64,000 nt of DNA from Tanypteryx hageni (lineage: Eukaryota > Arthropoda > Insecta > Odonata > Petaluridae): positions 59,332,057-59,396,056 of the forward strand of contig CM054120.1 of assembly GCA_028673005.1 (NCBI GenBank). The letters run 5' to 3'. The position numbers and the translations under genes are program-made. Positions 24,648 through 35,725 of the stretch are shown here, piece after piece. A model generated the notes under the pieces. That model was not told the origin of the DNA. It worked only from the letters and a program-made list of their open reading frames with translations, and ran no database searches. Within the stretch, counting starts at the first letter, position 1. Each line of letters begins with the position of its first letter.

Positions 24648-25097
24648 TAAGTAAAATTTTACGATACAGAGAAATGATAATTTTTTCTCACAGCGAAGTG
24701 GCACTCCCGATTACGCTACGTGAAACATTTAAATCACTTTCTTATTTTCTTTACCCTTATGTCATAATCACCCAATTTGATGAACATCCGCCAAGTAGCC
24801 TCGCAGATGAAACTTGCGGATGGAGGAACAGACGGACAGGAACAACCTGACAATAAGGCGTTCAATTTTAGGCGTTATTTGCAAAAAGTAAAAAAAGAAC
24901 GCCTTATGACTCAGTCGTGTCCGTCCGTCCGCATGTTTCATCTGCGAAACTACAGGACAGACGTTCATCAAATTTGGTATATAGGACAAAAGGACAGAGA
25001 AAATGATATAAATGGGTCACGTAGCCTAATCGGGAGTGCCACTTTACTGGTGACAAATATAAACTTTTCTTTATATCTCGTAAAATATCACTTATAA
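24648..25097. repeat. Foldback: inverted repeat with arms of about 200 bp
   Basis: The arm 24648-24863 and the arm 24897-25097 are imperfect reverse complements around a loop of about 33 nt. Clear paired words are AGTGGCACTCCCGATTA (24698-24714) with TAATCGGGAGTGCCACT (25027-25043), TTTGATGAAC with GTTCATCAAA, TCGCAGATGAAAC with GTTTCATCTGCGA, and AATAAGGCGTTC with GAACGCCTTAT. Each arm carries a CGGACGGA-type word. The TGCCACT motif resembles the tandem units in D1 and D2. Confidence 0.9.
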
Positions 25098-25194
25098 ATA
25101 TACTTGGTAGGATAGGTAGGATAAACATCAATAAACATAAAACCTAAAAACTTAATCAGAAAATCATCATCATTATAAAGCCCAAACTCAGTAT

Positions 25195-25470
25195 ACTGAG
25201 TAATAATAATCTTCAGTTAATTAAGTTGCAACGTTAAGTTTGACATTGATACAACTATAATTGCGATGCTTCATAAAAAGCGCGAAGCGAATAACGCAAT
25301 TGTTTTGTCTATTTGATGGCTTAATAGACACTAATTGAATTAGAGGCGGGTCGCATTGGCAACACCCGGAACGAGTACGAAAAAGCCATAAAATTTCGGA
25401 AAGAAACGCATGTTTCTGACAATTTTTCCCGATTAACGTCTAAGTCAGTGCAATGCTTTTAAAAAATACA
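25195..25470 (-). mobile_element. Helitron fragment A6
   Basis: It matches the minus-strand inner part of A5 and A4 (for example GCGAAGCGAATAACGCAAT and GAGTACGAAAAAGCCATAAA). Neither terminus is present. A flank at about 25455-25508 also matches 39489-39540 in reverse. Confidence 0.65.
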
Positions 25471-25677
25471 TTTTTAAATTACTTTAAATCGGGATACGAA
25501 TTCGGGAGAAGAAACTCTACAGTTTTTAGACCCCAAGGCAAATGACTAAATTATTTAACAAAATTAAATCAAAAGAAATGTCCAATAAAGTTTTATTTAA
25601 CATTGTAAATACATAATAAAAAATACTATATTCGAATTGCACATTCATTTATATTGCGCATGCACAATACAAAACAA

Positions 25678-26915
25678 TCTTTATATATAAATACTCAATG
25701 TCTCTCCATCTGCCTGCCCGTCTGTCTGTCTGTTTCTCGGTCCGTCTGTGTGTCCGTCCGTCCCGGTTTTATCTCATGTATAGTTTGTCATAGAGAAATG
25801 CTGTAAACGCCATTTTGTTTCTGCCAACTAGGAGTCACCGGGAAAACTATTTTCGACGCCGGGAGACGATTCTATTTTTCCATATGTTTGCACAAAACTT
25901 TTGATTTTTCAAGGTGCAAGGTTTATGTCTTTAATTCATTCAAATTCGTAAATATGGACCGAATTTCTCGACTTTTATTTATTCGAAGCTAAAATTATAA
26001 AATATCTTATTCTTGCAATGATTACATGTTACACGGAAGAATTTCGCAGAGACACGCATTTCTTTTCGAAATTTTATGGCTTTTTCGTACTCTTTCCGGG
26101 GGTTCCCAAGGCGACCCGTATTCTTGCCTCCGATTGAATTAGCATTTTTTAAGCCTTAAAATAGACGAAAGGGGGTGTTTTGGGGTGGGATGCGATTATA
26201 TAGCCTCTCCCACTCAAATGTCAACCTCACCTGCACGTGGTGCACCCTGCTTCACAGACGAGGCTCTGGCGTCCGAGTGACTCCCGGGATAAGGAGTCCC
26301 CCCTCTACCAAGTGCCAACGGCCTATTTAGGGGCGGATGAGAAGGTGGAGGGGTAGGGCACCCTCTTGCCCTTGGGGTGGGAAACTGCCCCTAAAGGCGG
26401 AGGAACTATTTTGATAGTCAACGGCATAGGATGGAGAAGGCAACAGGAAACCACTCCATTAACGATCCTATTGGATATCCCGAGGGTAGCAACCATGGAA
26501 ATCATGGTTGCAGCGACAAGGCTTAGCCTTTAGATGAAGAAGAAGATAGACGAAAGAATTGCGTTATTCGCTTCGCGCTGTTTATGAAGCATCGAAATTA
26601 ATGTTGTAAGTAATTTCGAAGTTAATTTTTTACAACTTTAATAATTTAAGATTATTATTATAATTCAGTAGACTTGCGTGTGGGCTGTGGGCATTTTTAA
26701 CGATTGTCGAAAAGAAAAAATCTTCTTTCTTTATTTCAATACTGGAATGTTACCTATTCGTATGGGTGAGACAACTAAAGTTTCAGATATAAATTATAAA
26801 AACAATCATTACATTCAAAATATCAGTTGTCTAATTTTATAAGGAGAAATTGGCTATTAATACTTTTAAACATCCAAATTTCTAAATTCGCAGAATATTT
26901 TGCGGGTGCCACTAG
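25678..26915 (+). mobile_element. Helitron copy A2
   Basis: It has the same ends as A1: A|TCTTTATATATAAATACTC at 25678 and CTAG|T at 26912-26915, with the subterminal palindrome changed to GCAGAATATTTTGC. After removing the retroposon and its duplicated target, its length is about 853 bp, close to the 845 bp of A1. Confidence 0.8.
26172..26545 (+). mobile_element. SINE-like or 5'-truncated retroposon with 11-bp target duplication
   Basis: A GC-rich 374-bp insert sits in Helitron A2. The direct repeat ATAGACGAAAG lies at 26161-26171 and 26546-26556, and the empty site (a single ATAGACGAAAG) is present in A1 near 952-962. The insert ends in a GAAGAAGAAG-type tail, consistent with target-primed reverse transcription. 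Internal words such as GGAGAAGGCAACAGGAAACC resemble sequences common in arthropod retroposons. There is no intact coding frame. I cannot decide between a SINE and a LINE 3' end. Confidence 0.85.
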
Positions 26916-27074
26916 TTTCTTCAATTAAAAACATCAATAAAGTAAAAGAATTTACATTTACATTTTTTATATTAAAAACAGAAATTATATTTTTACATTA
27001 TACTAAAAAATTAAAAATAATTTTATTTATATTGTAGGTATTACATACAATTTAAATCACCCATATCGATTTCA

Positions 27075-27807
27075 TCCTAGCAAATTTGTTAATTACTATA
27101 TCCCAATTTGATATATTTTCTTAAAATCTGAGATATCTAGGGACAAAATTGCTAGATTTTTTAATCATTCTGTCGCCGTACAACTACGCAGGTAATTTTT
27201 AATTAATTTCATCTTCAAAGAAACTCTTTCCATGGATGCTACTGAAATAGAAAGAGTCAAATAAATCATATGTGCTGTGCAAACGTTTCAATGATCAGAT
27301 GCTAGCCCCCATTTAATAATCAGAAGTTCTAAATATTCCTTAACATCCTTGCACTCGTTTAATACAATCCTCATATTTGAATTTGTTGTTAGTGCTATTA
27401 TTTCGTCTTGTAAACTTCGAGTCAAAGACTTTTATATTTATCGTGAAATATTTTTGAGTTAACAAATTTCAGATGCGCTTAATATTAAAAGCTTCTCTGG
27501 TTCTAAAAGACTGATAAAATGTCTTATTTCTATTGTTTTCTTGATTTGCATACCTATTTGTGATGTCACCCAAATCAAAAATTTTACAAAAAATATTCAT
27601 TTTAAATTTCCTGCTTTACTTCTAATAAACTGTTCTTCATCGAAGAACTACTTTTTAATTTGAATTCGTTTTGTTTTAAACTCGATTCGTATACCGTATT
27701 GTATAACCATGTCATTTGCTTCATTTCAAAATCCATCAAAATTATTTCTTAGAGACAAAATTTTGCGGTGGATTTTTACATTCACCGGAACACACGATCC
27801 TCCCCTA
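27075..27807 (-). pseudogene. Decayed hAT transposase (ZMYM1-like), C2 copy
   Basis: Homologous to 1490-2207 and to 55052-55750. The dimerisation region lies around 27100-27430 and is broken by frame changes. The terminus-like GATCCTCCCCTA (27796-27807) corresponds to the CCGCCCCTG end of C3. Confidence 0.65.
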
Positions 27808-29466
27808 CTAATGTACTTGCAGTTCGCTCTTTTTTAGTGTGAGACACTGGCTCACATTTTTGAGGCCCTCTTGAAACGGATAAAAAGAGAACAAATTTTT
27901 AAATGTGATTTAGAACGTTTCAAGTAAGATTTGAATTTTCACGATAAGAAAATTAACCTTCATACTTTTCTCCGTAAGAAGTTGCAAATCCCATAAAATC
28001 TGTAGACAACTCAAATATATTTGAAAATTTTAAGGAAAAAAGGCTTGCAAGTGAATAAATTGATTTTTTCGTGTTATCATAAGAGTAATAATATTATGCT
28101 CTGGCGTCGTACTCAGGACTCTTCGGATTTTTTCATTCCTTTTTTTTAACTGAATCAAGTTTTTCAGTCAAATTTAATTCTGCTACCTAGCCGGGAAGAT
28201 TGTTAAACTTTATCAAAATGAAGTGTGACGGACAGTGACAATGTCAATTTATATAAAGACTAGTGTATTGCCTGTCATATGATGGTTGTCAGTTACTGTA
28301 TTTTTGAAAACCCATCTTAAGACTGGTAATTCTAATGAAACCATACATCTTAAGTAATCGTAACTCATTATTGTGGATAATCAGTAATTTAGGTTATTTT
28401 GCTTGTGTGCATGCGTTTTGAAATTCAAAGGGGAATTTAGAAATGAATAATAACAGCTGTAATTATTCAGTAAGGGCCGGTATAAAATTTTACAAAATAG
28501 AGAATCGGGAGAATATCTTTCTCATTCTTGTTTTCTCCAATGACGAGCCCCTTGTCAAAAATGAAGTAATTATAATAAATAAATAATAATATTCCCTCCA
28601 TCACGCCGTCCCGCTCTCCCTCCTTTCTTCTCCCATTCCTTTCCTCTCTGTCTCCCCCCCTCTTTCTGTCTCTTTTCTCCCAACTCCCACTCTCTCATTC
28701 GCCCCTATCTTACTCCATAGCTCTCCCTCTTTTTCTCCTTCTCCTTCTTTATCTCTTTCCTCCCGTTCTTTTCTAATTCTATACATTCCTTAGTCTCTAT
28801 GAAACTTCCATTCAATAGCCCTTTCTTCCTATCTTCCTCCCCATATACCCCTCTCTCTTACTCTACATCTAGATAGTCGTTTAGTTAAGCAAAAGGATCC
28901 AAACTAAATACCAGTCCCATTAGGATTACGTAATTTCGCGAAAAATCCAACGATAATTTAAGCCACTCATATATATCACATTTATGCGGGTTGAGACAGC
29001 AATCGATTCTCGAAGTTTAACAATGTCGTGGTCGGCAAGGCAACATCCCATTTAAAAGCCGATATTTTCCCAAAATGTGTGATTTAAATGTTTAATATGA
29101 GAGATCTCGAAAGGTAGACGGCAAAAGATGAATAGAATAAGAACCTGCGGTAATTTTACTAATACATAACTTAAATTTGAAGATCGTGCGTCAATTATTT
29201 CTAATTTTAATTTCCAAAAGAATGAAAGCCTGCACTTAAAAAAATCGCTTTTTACGTGTTATCTTACGGGAAATGGAAATCCCCCCTCTGAAGCGGAACC
29301 CGCGTCTTTTTTCTTATTTTTTTTTGTCATTTAATTTTTATATCTGAATCAAGCATTCCTGCGAAATTTCAACCTTCCACCTAATCGGGAAGTTTGATAA
29401 AACGTATTGAAAATGCCAATGATGACGTCAGCGTAAGACACACAGCCCGGCTTTTATTAATAGAGA
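27808..29466 (-). mobile_element. Helitron-like unit, copy B1
   Basis: The right boundary on the minus strand reads A|TCTCTATTAATAAAAGCC (TC at 29465-29466), a Helitron-type 5' terminus followed by TGTGTGTCTTACGCTGACGT. The same boundary is found in C3 at 57393-57394. A related but diverged sub-end lies at about 28259. Inside is a pyrimidine-rich tract (28590-28860). A candidate CTAG 3' end is at about 28869-28872, but its hairpin is unconvincing, so the left limit is uncertain. Confidence 0.5.
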
Positions 29467-29531
29467 TACATTCAATGTCTTTTCGTGCACACGTAGTTTG
29501 AATAAAATTAAAAAATAATTTAACCATTCAA

Positions 29532-29832
29532 CAGTGGCGGATCAAAGGGGAAATTCGATGGGGGCGGTCCCCCTCTCCCCATTTTATGTCCTCATCACCC
29601 TCCGATGGCTGCATTCTCAAACCAATTCCGTGCTAAATTCCTCTCTTCAACCCTTCATATTAGGTACAAACGACCAGGGCCAGCGCGTGCACGGGTGCAA
29701 CGTGTGCACCGAACACGGGCGGCCGACATGAGTTTATGCACTTCCTCTGACAAATTGAGGGGCGGTTCACCCGGTGGTTGGATTCAGTAATGCCTGAGCA
29801 CATAAGACGAAGGAATAAACAGAAGATGGTAG
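29532..29832. mobile_element. hAT-terminus-like segments
   Basis: CAGTGGCGGATCAAAGGGG at 29532 looks like a hAT terminus. Its best partner in this window is GGATCCGCCCCTG ending at 32439 (12-bp TIR with one mismatch), but the flanking 8-mers do not match. A second terminus-like GGGCCAGCGCGTGCACGGG begins near 29680, and the C3 homologue reads CAGGGCCGGCGCGTGCACGG at about 57728. Confidence 0.4.
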
Positions 29833-30251
29833 CTTACTCATATTTCAATTTCTAAGTGAAATTTCAGAAGAAATTTTTGAAGTAATTTTAGACATGCGTA
29901 GGAAATCGAGGTATTTTCAATAATCCTTGTCTACCCTGGATGTAAGCCATAAGGAACAAATTACCGTAGTAATCCCTTTTGTAGAAATTAATACCGAAAT
30001 CGGAAGAGCTGAAATCCACGAGCACTTCCTTGGGTGTTACCCAATTACGGAATCAACTGGAGAGGGATTCCCCCTATTTGTCTTTTAAATGTTGGAAGAT
30101 TAAATTGTAAATATTCAGGATATCAGAGGTCAGGGTTACGAAAATGCTCCCAATATGCGTGGTAAGTATAATAGCTTACAAAAAAGAATTTTAGATATCA
30201 ATTCATGGGCTTTTATTGTACCATGAGCTTCTCACAGCCTAAATCTACATA
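29833..30251. other. Unclassified sequence
   Basis: No feature recognised. Confidence 0.45.
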
Positions 30252-30320
30252 ATACATAATTTAATTTATACCTCAGTTGAACATCTACTGGCAAATATAA
30301 CACGACATTATACGGATTTG
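30252..30320. repeat. Short repeat also found at the window end
   Basis: The segment containing ATAATACATAATTTAATTTA and ATCTACTGGCAAAT matches 63934-64000 with a few differences. Upstream sequence is unrelated, so this may be an element boundary. The other copy continues past the window. Confidence 0.75.
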
Positions 30321-31187
30321 CTTCACCAACATCGAGAGTAAGGTTTCTGTCTCATCGGTTGGATATGCATCGCATCCCTCTCCTCCTCCTAGGAGAGAGC
30401 TACCAGCTCGCCTCCCCTCCCCTCCCCGGTCGCTGACCGTGGGAGCGAACCCTCTTCCGCATTCCTCCCCACTCCACTCTCCCAGGCACTTGCCGGCTTC
30501 CCTTCCCTCTCCCCTCCTTGGGCCACTGACCGGGAACCACCACAACAACCCTCGCTCCCCTCTTCCGGGGTCTCCGACCTCTGAAGTCAACAACGATTCC
30601 TTTCCCTTTTATACGCCTCTGCCTGCGGTCGTCAATATTGACGGCCGCAACCCTTATTTACAATGCCCCGCACGGAAGTTCTTTCTACCGCCAGAGCCCG
30701 ACTAACTCCCACGCCCCAAACTAACATAGCTTAATCATTTAGTTATAGTGACTTCGTCTCCATTCGGCCCAATTGGCCTCTGAAGTGTTTCTCTTTACTC
30801 TTTGTAATAAGTGTTTAGCTTTAGTAAAGTGTTAATTTTAATTTTAACAATATGAATTCCGTCAGCTCATAAACATTCTCGTGAAAAACATTGAGTGATA
30901 GTGCTTCTTAGTAGGCCCTGATATGGCGGGGATTGACCCGTATGAGACGACGTTTGTTACATTGTAAGAGGTAATCCAGAAAATACAGGCTTCAGCATAA
31001 TCATGCCGAAGTGGTCTACGACCGGATCGGCTTACCCACACCGGGGAGGAACCCCGGGCTTTTCAATGGCGATGGCGATGGCGATTAGTAAGACAAAAGA
31101 CAGTAAAGAACTCGTTTAGGCAGAATTTCCAAACTTGGAGGTCGCTAAGATAATATTTTCGGTCGTGATCTAGTCTGATAAATTTTT
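30321..31187. other. GC-rich block of unknown origin
   Basis: 30360-30720 is strongly C-rich and GC-rich, unlike the surroundings. It has overlapping open frames on both strands without family features. A GATGGC triplet of hexamers lies near 31068-31086. It may be a retroelement untranslated region, as it follows the 30252 boundary repeat. Confidence 0.4.
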
Positions 31188-31215
31188 AGCCTAGTTTCCA
31201 GAAAGGAAATAGGCT
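31188..31215. other. Hairpin at the edge of a CCGT-headed repeat
   Basis: AGCCTAGTTTCC and GGAAATAGGCT pair around AGAAA with one mismatch. Just downstream is a TGTCTGTCCGTCCG tract and the AATAGACCGATTTTCATGAG word, which resembles the heads of the other CCGT-bearing repeats here. Confidence 0.6.
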
Positions 31216-31309
31216 TATAGTTTTGCCGTTGTGACTGTCTGTCCGTCCGCAACCCTATTAACCTTTGAACCAATAGACCGATTTTCATGAGACTTGGTGA
31301 CAATCTTTT

Positions 31310-31385
31310 GCTACATGGGCCGAGCTCCCGAGGATAGTTTTTGTTGCGAAGATTAAAGTCCCGGGTTCGATTCCAGGAACTATCC
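31310..31385 (+). other. tRNA-derived sequence (box A- and box B-like)
   Basis: GGGCCGAGCTCCCGAGG (31317-31333) resembles a serine- or leucine-type tRNA box A region. CCCGGGTTCGATTCCAGG (31360-31377) is a good T-arm with box B. GGATAGT (31332-31338) pairs exactly with ACTATCC (31379-31385), but this encloses only 54 nt, so it cannot fold as a normal tRNA. It is more likely a tRNA pseudogene or the head of a SINE than a functional tRNA. Confidence 0.45.
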
Positions 31386-32754
31386 TTTCCAGTAGATTTA
31401 CATGGTAAATCTGAAATCCATCGTGCCGCATTAAGATATCTTAGAATTGTAATATCGGAGCGAGTTTTGTACTCTTCTCTGAGGCAAAATATGAAGATTA
31501 TAATTTTTATTGTAGAATTGAGCTTATCAATTGTATTTCTTCAAATTTCGCGTAAATACTGGCGATTTTTCAGTTTTTATCACTCATTACGAGAGTGTTG
31601 CCATAGCAACAACTACTGTCAGACTCAGATTGGGTATATTCTGATACGTACACTCGATAATTATACCGCACAAATACGCGTGATCGATTTAATATTTCGT
31701 TTAATGTATTTGTAGTATTTTATAACGCTAGATTATAAAATTTGGGAACAGAAAGGGAGGCATACCCGCGATGATTTTAAAGCTATTAAAGCAAATATAA
31801 GTATGAAATAGATGATTAAATGGAAAGTAGGCATTAGAAGTTCTGTTGTGATCAATTTTTTTCTATCTTCTAACCAGAGAAAACAATTTATTTCTCGTTT
31901 TATATTTTCGGTGGACGATCCTATTGGAATTAGGCAAGTGCCTTTTTTGTAATGCCGTGAATCGCAGATATTACATGTTTTGGGATCCGTATTCATCGTT
32001 AGATATTTTGACGAGCGGTGGTTGGCTGTTCTATGAGATGGTAGAGGCGATGAAATGTTTACGCAATCTACTTAAAACGGGTTGGCGATGGAGGTCCTGA
32101 GCATCCCTGCTGTACAGGATATTCAGCAAGAACACTCGGAGCAGGAATTGAAAATTCGCTGATGGTAATGAAGAGAGATTCCGAGATATGTGTACCTATG
32201 GGGGGTGGGAGGAAGTGGGGGGGAGTGGCGGCCAACTTGATTCCGCACACGGACGGCCAATAGGCACGCGCCGGCGATGCAAACGACAAACGAAAGAAAT
32301 ATCTGACAAGGGAACTTTGGCCTGGATCCATTCTGACAAGGCTAAGGACAATGAGTAATCGGGAATATATCACTCAAGGAAAGGGAGGGGCTACTGGGGC
32401 AATCATCCACTCCTTGAGAAGTTTCAGGATCCGCCCCTGCGTGAATGATAATCTAAATAAAAGATCGAATAAAAATATATGCTAACCTCCTTCTATGAAA
32501 AACTCCGTTGATCGTAGACTTGGTATATCTCCAGCTCTCAGGGTGAAAAACATGCATTCTCCAATGGGAAAAGTATAATATTAACACTAAAAACTCACAT
32601 AACATCTTGAGAAAAGACAAAAACATATCAATAATTCCCAAGGAAATCTAACCTGCAATTACTTGTTAACAGATTCGTCAAACACTAAAAGATGCACACC
32701 TCTTGATTGACATTACCGCAACGATGGTCGTTTTGGAACTAATGCGGACAAACT
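31386..32754. other. Unclassified sequence
   Basis: Frames at 31341-31715 (plus) and 31733-31996 (minus) have no family features. A hAT-like end GGATCCGCCCCTG finishes at 32439. Otherwise nothing is supported. Confidence 0.4.
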
Positions 32755-32945
32755 GCTCTTCTTTACCTCACCGTAAGTATTCCTGAGCTGCATGCGGCTC
32801 TTTAAGAACTTGCGCATGGCTCCCGAGAGCCACTCTTCCCGTTAAAACACCTAAAACCTCCCAGGACGAAATTGGCTTTGTAAATTATTTAAATAGAAAT
32901 TGGAGGGAATAAAAACTGTGGACGTATTATTAGAAGAAACATGTT
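32755..32945. mobile_element. hAT fragment related to 4945-5130
   Basis: Shares long words with 4945-5130, such as CTGAGCTGCATGCGGCTCTT and GGACGTATTATTAGAAGAAA. It lacks the terminal part present at 5140-5226. Confidence 0.65.
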
Positions 32946-33310
32946 TAGGGTGATACCAAGAAGGAATAAAATTGATTGGTTTCATAGTCCCTTCAGTAGG
33001 TGAGCGAATCATTCCGCGAAAACATACGTTAATAAACAAAATGGTTTCCTATTGTCAAGGGTGGCAAATTGTTACAGCGCAAACAGTTGAAAATATAGTT
33101 TTTTTAAGGATATATTAGAAAATGGAATATTAAGCCAACCGTAATTCTAAAAATAACATAAACCATCCTTCAGAGCAACGATTATAATCAAAGTACGTTT
33201 ACTTCAATATACATTTGCATTAATGCGACCATTCCTACGTTTCTTAAAGAGATATTGTTGTAAGGTAGCGTAATTGCCCGTCAAATATAACGGAAATACG
33301 TTGATTAAGT
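32946..33310. other. Unclassified AT-rich sequence
   Basis: No supported feature. Confidence 0.45.
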
Positions 33311-34160
33311 ATTAAATTGAAAGCGCTTCACATTCTTTCTCCTTTTTTCTCTTCCATCCTCCTCCCTCCCATTCTCGCTCCCCCTCCCCCTCTCTTTTCC
33401 CTGGAAAATAGACTTCCTAGTCTCAATCTCGCCCTAATAAATACAATTATTTTTCTATCTATTCTCTATCTCCCTCTCTCTTTCTCCCCCTTTATCTCCT
33501 TCTTCCTCGCCAGCCCTCCCTCTGCCTCCATCTTTTCATCCCTCCTCTAAAAATAGACTTCGTAGTCTTAATCTCGCCCTAATAAATACAATTATCTACA
33601 TATCTTTCCCTCTCCCTCCTCCTGTCTCTCTCCCTCCATCCATCTTTTGATCTCTATCTTCCTCGCCATCTCTTCCTCATTCTCTCCCTCTACCCTTCTG
33701 CAAAATTAGACTTCCTAGTCTCAATCTTGCCCTAATAAATACAATTATCTACCTATCTTTCCCTCTCCCTTCTTCGCTAATTCCATCCCTCTCTCTCCTT
33801 CTCTCTCACTCCCTCTCATTCTCCCCCTCCTCTCTCTCTCTCGCATAAAAGCATTCAGAGCTCGCCTTCCTTAAGAATTTTCTAATGTATAAGGTTTGAT
33901 ATTTCTGTCTATGCTTCTGTGTATAACGGTGATGACGTAAATTATGACTTTTTCGCGCCTAAAATTCGAATTACTCGATTAAATATGCGGATATAAACTT
34001 GAAATTTGTCGTAGATACGTAATCTATTCCGATTTTAAAATGCTGTGACGAAGGAAAATTTACAAAAAACGTCCAGATTTCTACGCCAGGGGATGATTTG
34101 CATTCTTCCTAAGGTAGCACGTAAGAATCGACCTTTTGAAGAGCAAGCATTTTTCATTTC
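33311..34160. repeat. Pyrimidine-rich repeat family S, copy 2
   Basis: Homologous to 22530-23195, with an extra unit on the left. Direct units beginning AAAATAGACTTC(C/G)TAGTC lie at about 33402, 33547 and 33704, spacing about 145-157 bp. These are followed by the same unique part (ATGACGTAAATTATGACTTT near 33933). The right boundary of homology is about 34160. Confidence 0.8.
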
Positions 34161-34449
34161 TAGCCTCTCTTTTGTTTTTTCTCCCCTATTTGGTCATAGA
34201 AATCTCAATTATGATTGTAAATCGGCTTCGAGGATCATTTCCGAAGACTAGTCTCAATTACTCCTTCGCCTTCTTGCATTAACATCCATATTATTATGAA
34301 AATATTTCAGAACTTCTCTTAAATCAGTTTTCTTTGCGCTTCCATTGGAAGAGTATCTGTTTCTTAATGGTACGCTCAGGGCCGGCTTCAGAGATTTCGC
34401 CGCCCTGAGGCGGGAACCGTTCGGCCGCCCCCCTCGTTCCATGGGTTAA

Positions 34450-35430
34450 CATTTGAAAGGTAATCTATTAGCCATATATTAACAAAATTACGAGTATTTA
34501 AATTAAAACACTGCAAAACAAATCTCGTCTTTTATTTTCTTCATTTAAAAGCCACCCTTGGCATTTTTTGGATGCAAAGTCGTCAATTATATCTTCGTAT
34601 TTTAATGATTGCATAATATCACTTTCTATGGACATAATTGACACCAGTTATAAGATCGTCAGACACTGTTGTACATAAATAATTCTTGATAATTTTTAAC
34701 TTGGAAGATGTCCTTTATGCAGATGCAACTGTAAAAAGCAAGGTTAACGAAATTCTAATGGCTATGAAGGTATTGGGGTAAACAGCAGTTAATTTATTTT
34801 GTTGAATGAAATTCAATACATCTATAGGTAAAGATTTTGGGATGACTTGTTTCACTAAAACACTTAATTCCTCGCTCATATCTAGAGCATCACTTTCATC
34901 ATCAACACTCAGTACAATCTGTAAATTCTTACAATGAACTTCTGTCCCTTGCGTAAATTTGTATTCTATCTCTAGTTCCGTTGCCAATTCTCCAGCATAT
35001 ATAATAATTTTATTTAACCCTATTTCTGATGTAAAAATCTTCGAAATATGACTGAATCAGCTCCAGAGAATTTATTAAAGCCTTCATATCCACGGATGGA
35101 CCTTGCCACAATTTACTTACTCCACTTACTCTCAAATAGAATGTCGTACCAAACTACCAGCGAACAAAGAAATTTGAAATTTTTGATTTTTTTTGCTAAA
35201 CAATTGGCCTCATTTCTAGAGGAAGAATAACGCGAATTATCATTCAGTATCTCAAAGAGAGCATCGTAAACTTCTCCGATTTGAAATCTCAATGGCTTTA
35301 AGGCATTGATACGACTCTCCCATTGGATGTCACTCAAGGGTTTTATCGTCATTTTGGGAACATTCATAATAAGTATTTCCCACCGTTTAGTTGAAGCAGA
35401 GAAGAAATTATTAATATTTTCAATCTTCAA
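34450..35430 (-). pseudogene. Partial hAT transposase, zinc finger MYM-type 1-like
   Basis: From the N-terminal side, about 35430-35113 encodes FFSASTKRWEILIMNVPKMT, then KPLSDIQWESRINALKPLRF, QIGEVYDALFEI and KNFKFLCSLVVWYDILFE. This is the typical middle of ZMYM1-like hAT proteins. After a deletion, 34983-34715 encodes a segment ending IAIRISLTLLFTVASA, which should lead into the ERSFSKLK dimerisation motif. A frame change follows, and SKLKIIKNYLCTTVSDD is recognisable around 34640-34720. The N-terminal zinc-finger and catalytic parts are missing. Confidence 0.88.
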
Positions 35431-35725
35431 TTAATCTTTATTTATTCGCAATTTAAAGCCAATGCAGCGGAACTCTACTGATCATAAAAACATGCTAATT
35501 ATAGCAATATAGCTATTTTAAAAATTAAAGCTATCTTTAGGTTATAAAATACCCTGTCGTAACTCTTTTCTCATTCGATGCAGGGTGTATCCTGGACACA
35601 ATTCCGCCAAGTTTTGGGACCTTACAATCACTGCCTTGCGGCCGTGTGCTATGTAGCGATCCCTTAACGCTTTCAACTCTCAAATTCTGCCAGAAAAATC
35701 CAAAAGTTACATCTTTCACGCTAGA

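Larger units (their letters stand above)
25514..29832. repeat. Composite repeat copy C2
   Basis: This is the most complete of the three composite copies. In order it contains: 5' flank shared with C1; Helitron A2 carrying a retroposon; hAT transposase relic (minus strand); a Helitron-like minus-strand unit with a pyrimidine tract; and a distal part (about 29570-29832) shared only with C3. C2 differs from C3 between about 29480 and 29570, where C3 has an unrelated stretch of about 200 bp. Confidence 0.85.

Noticed and set aside
30285..30705. Frames of 102 and 88 residues in the GC-rich block
   Set aside because: GC-rich and CT-rich sequence has few stops. The translations are Gly/Arg/Pro-rich with no domain.
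30925..30960. TGGCGGGGATTGA as a retrotransposon primer-binding site
   Set aside because: It resembles a tRNA T-arm complement rather than a tRNA 3' end, and no LTR pair flanks it.
29532..32439. Possible hAT element with CAGTGGCGGATC and GATCCGCCCCTG ends
   Set aside because: Termini match at 11 of 12 bases, but the flanking 8-mers (CCATTCAA and CGTGAATG) do not match. They may be ends of different elements.
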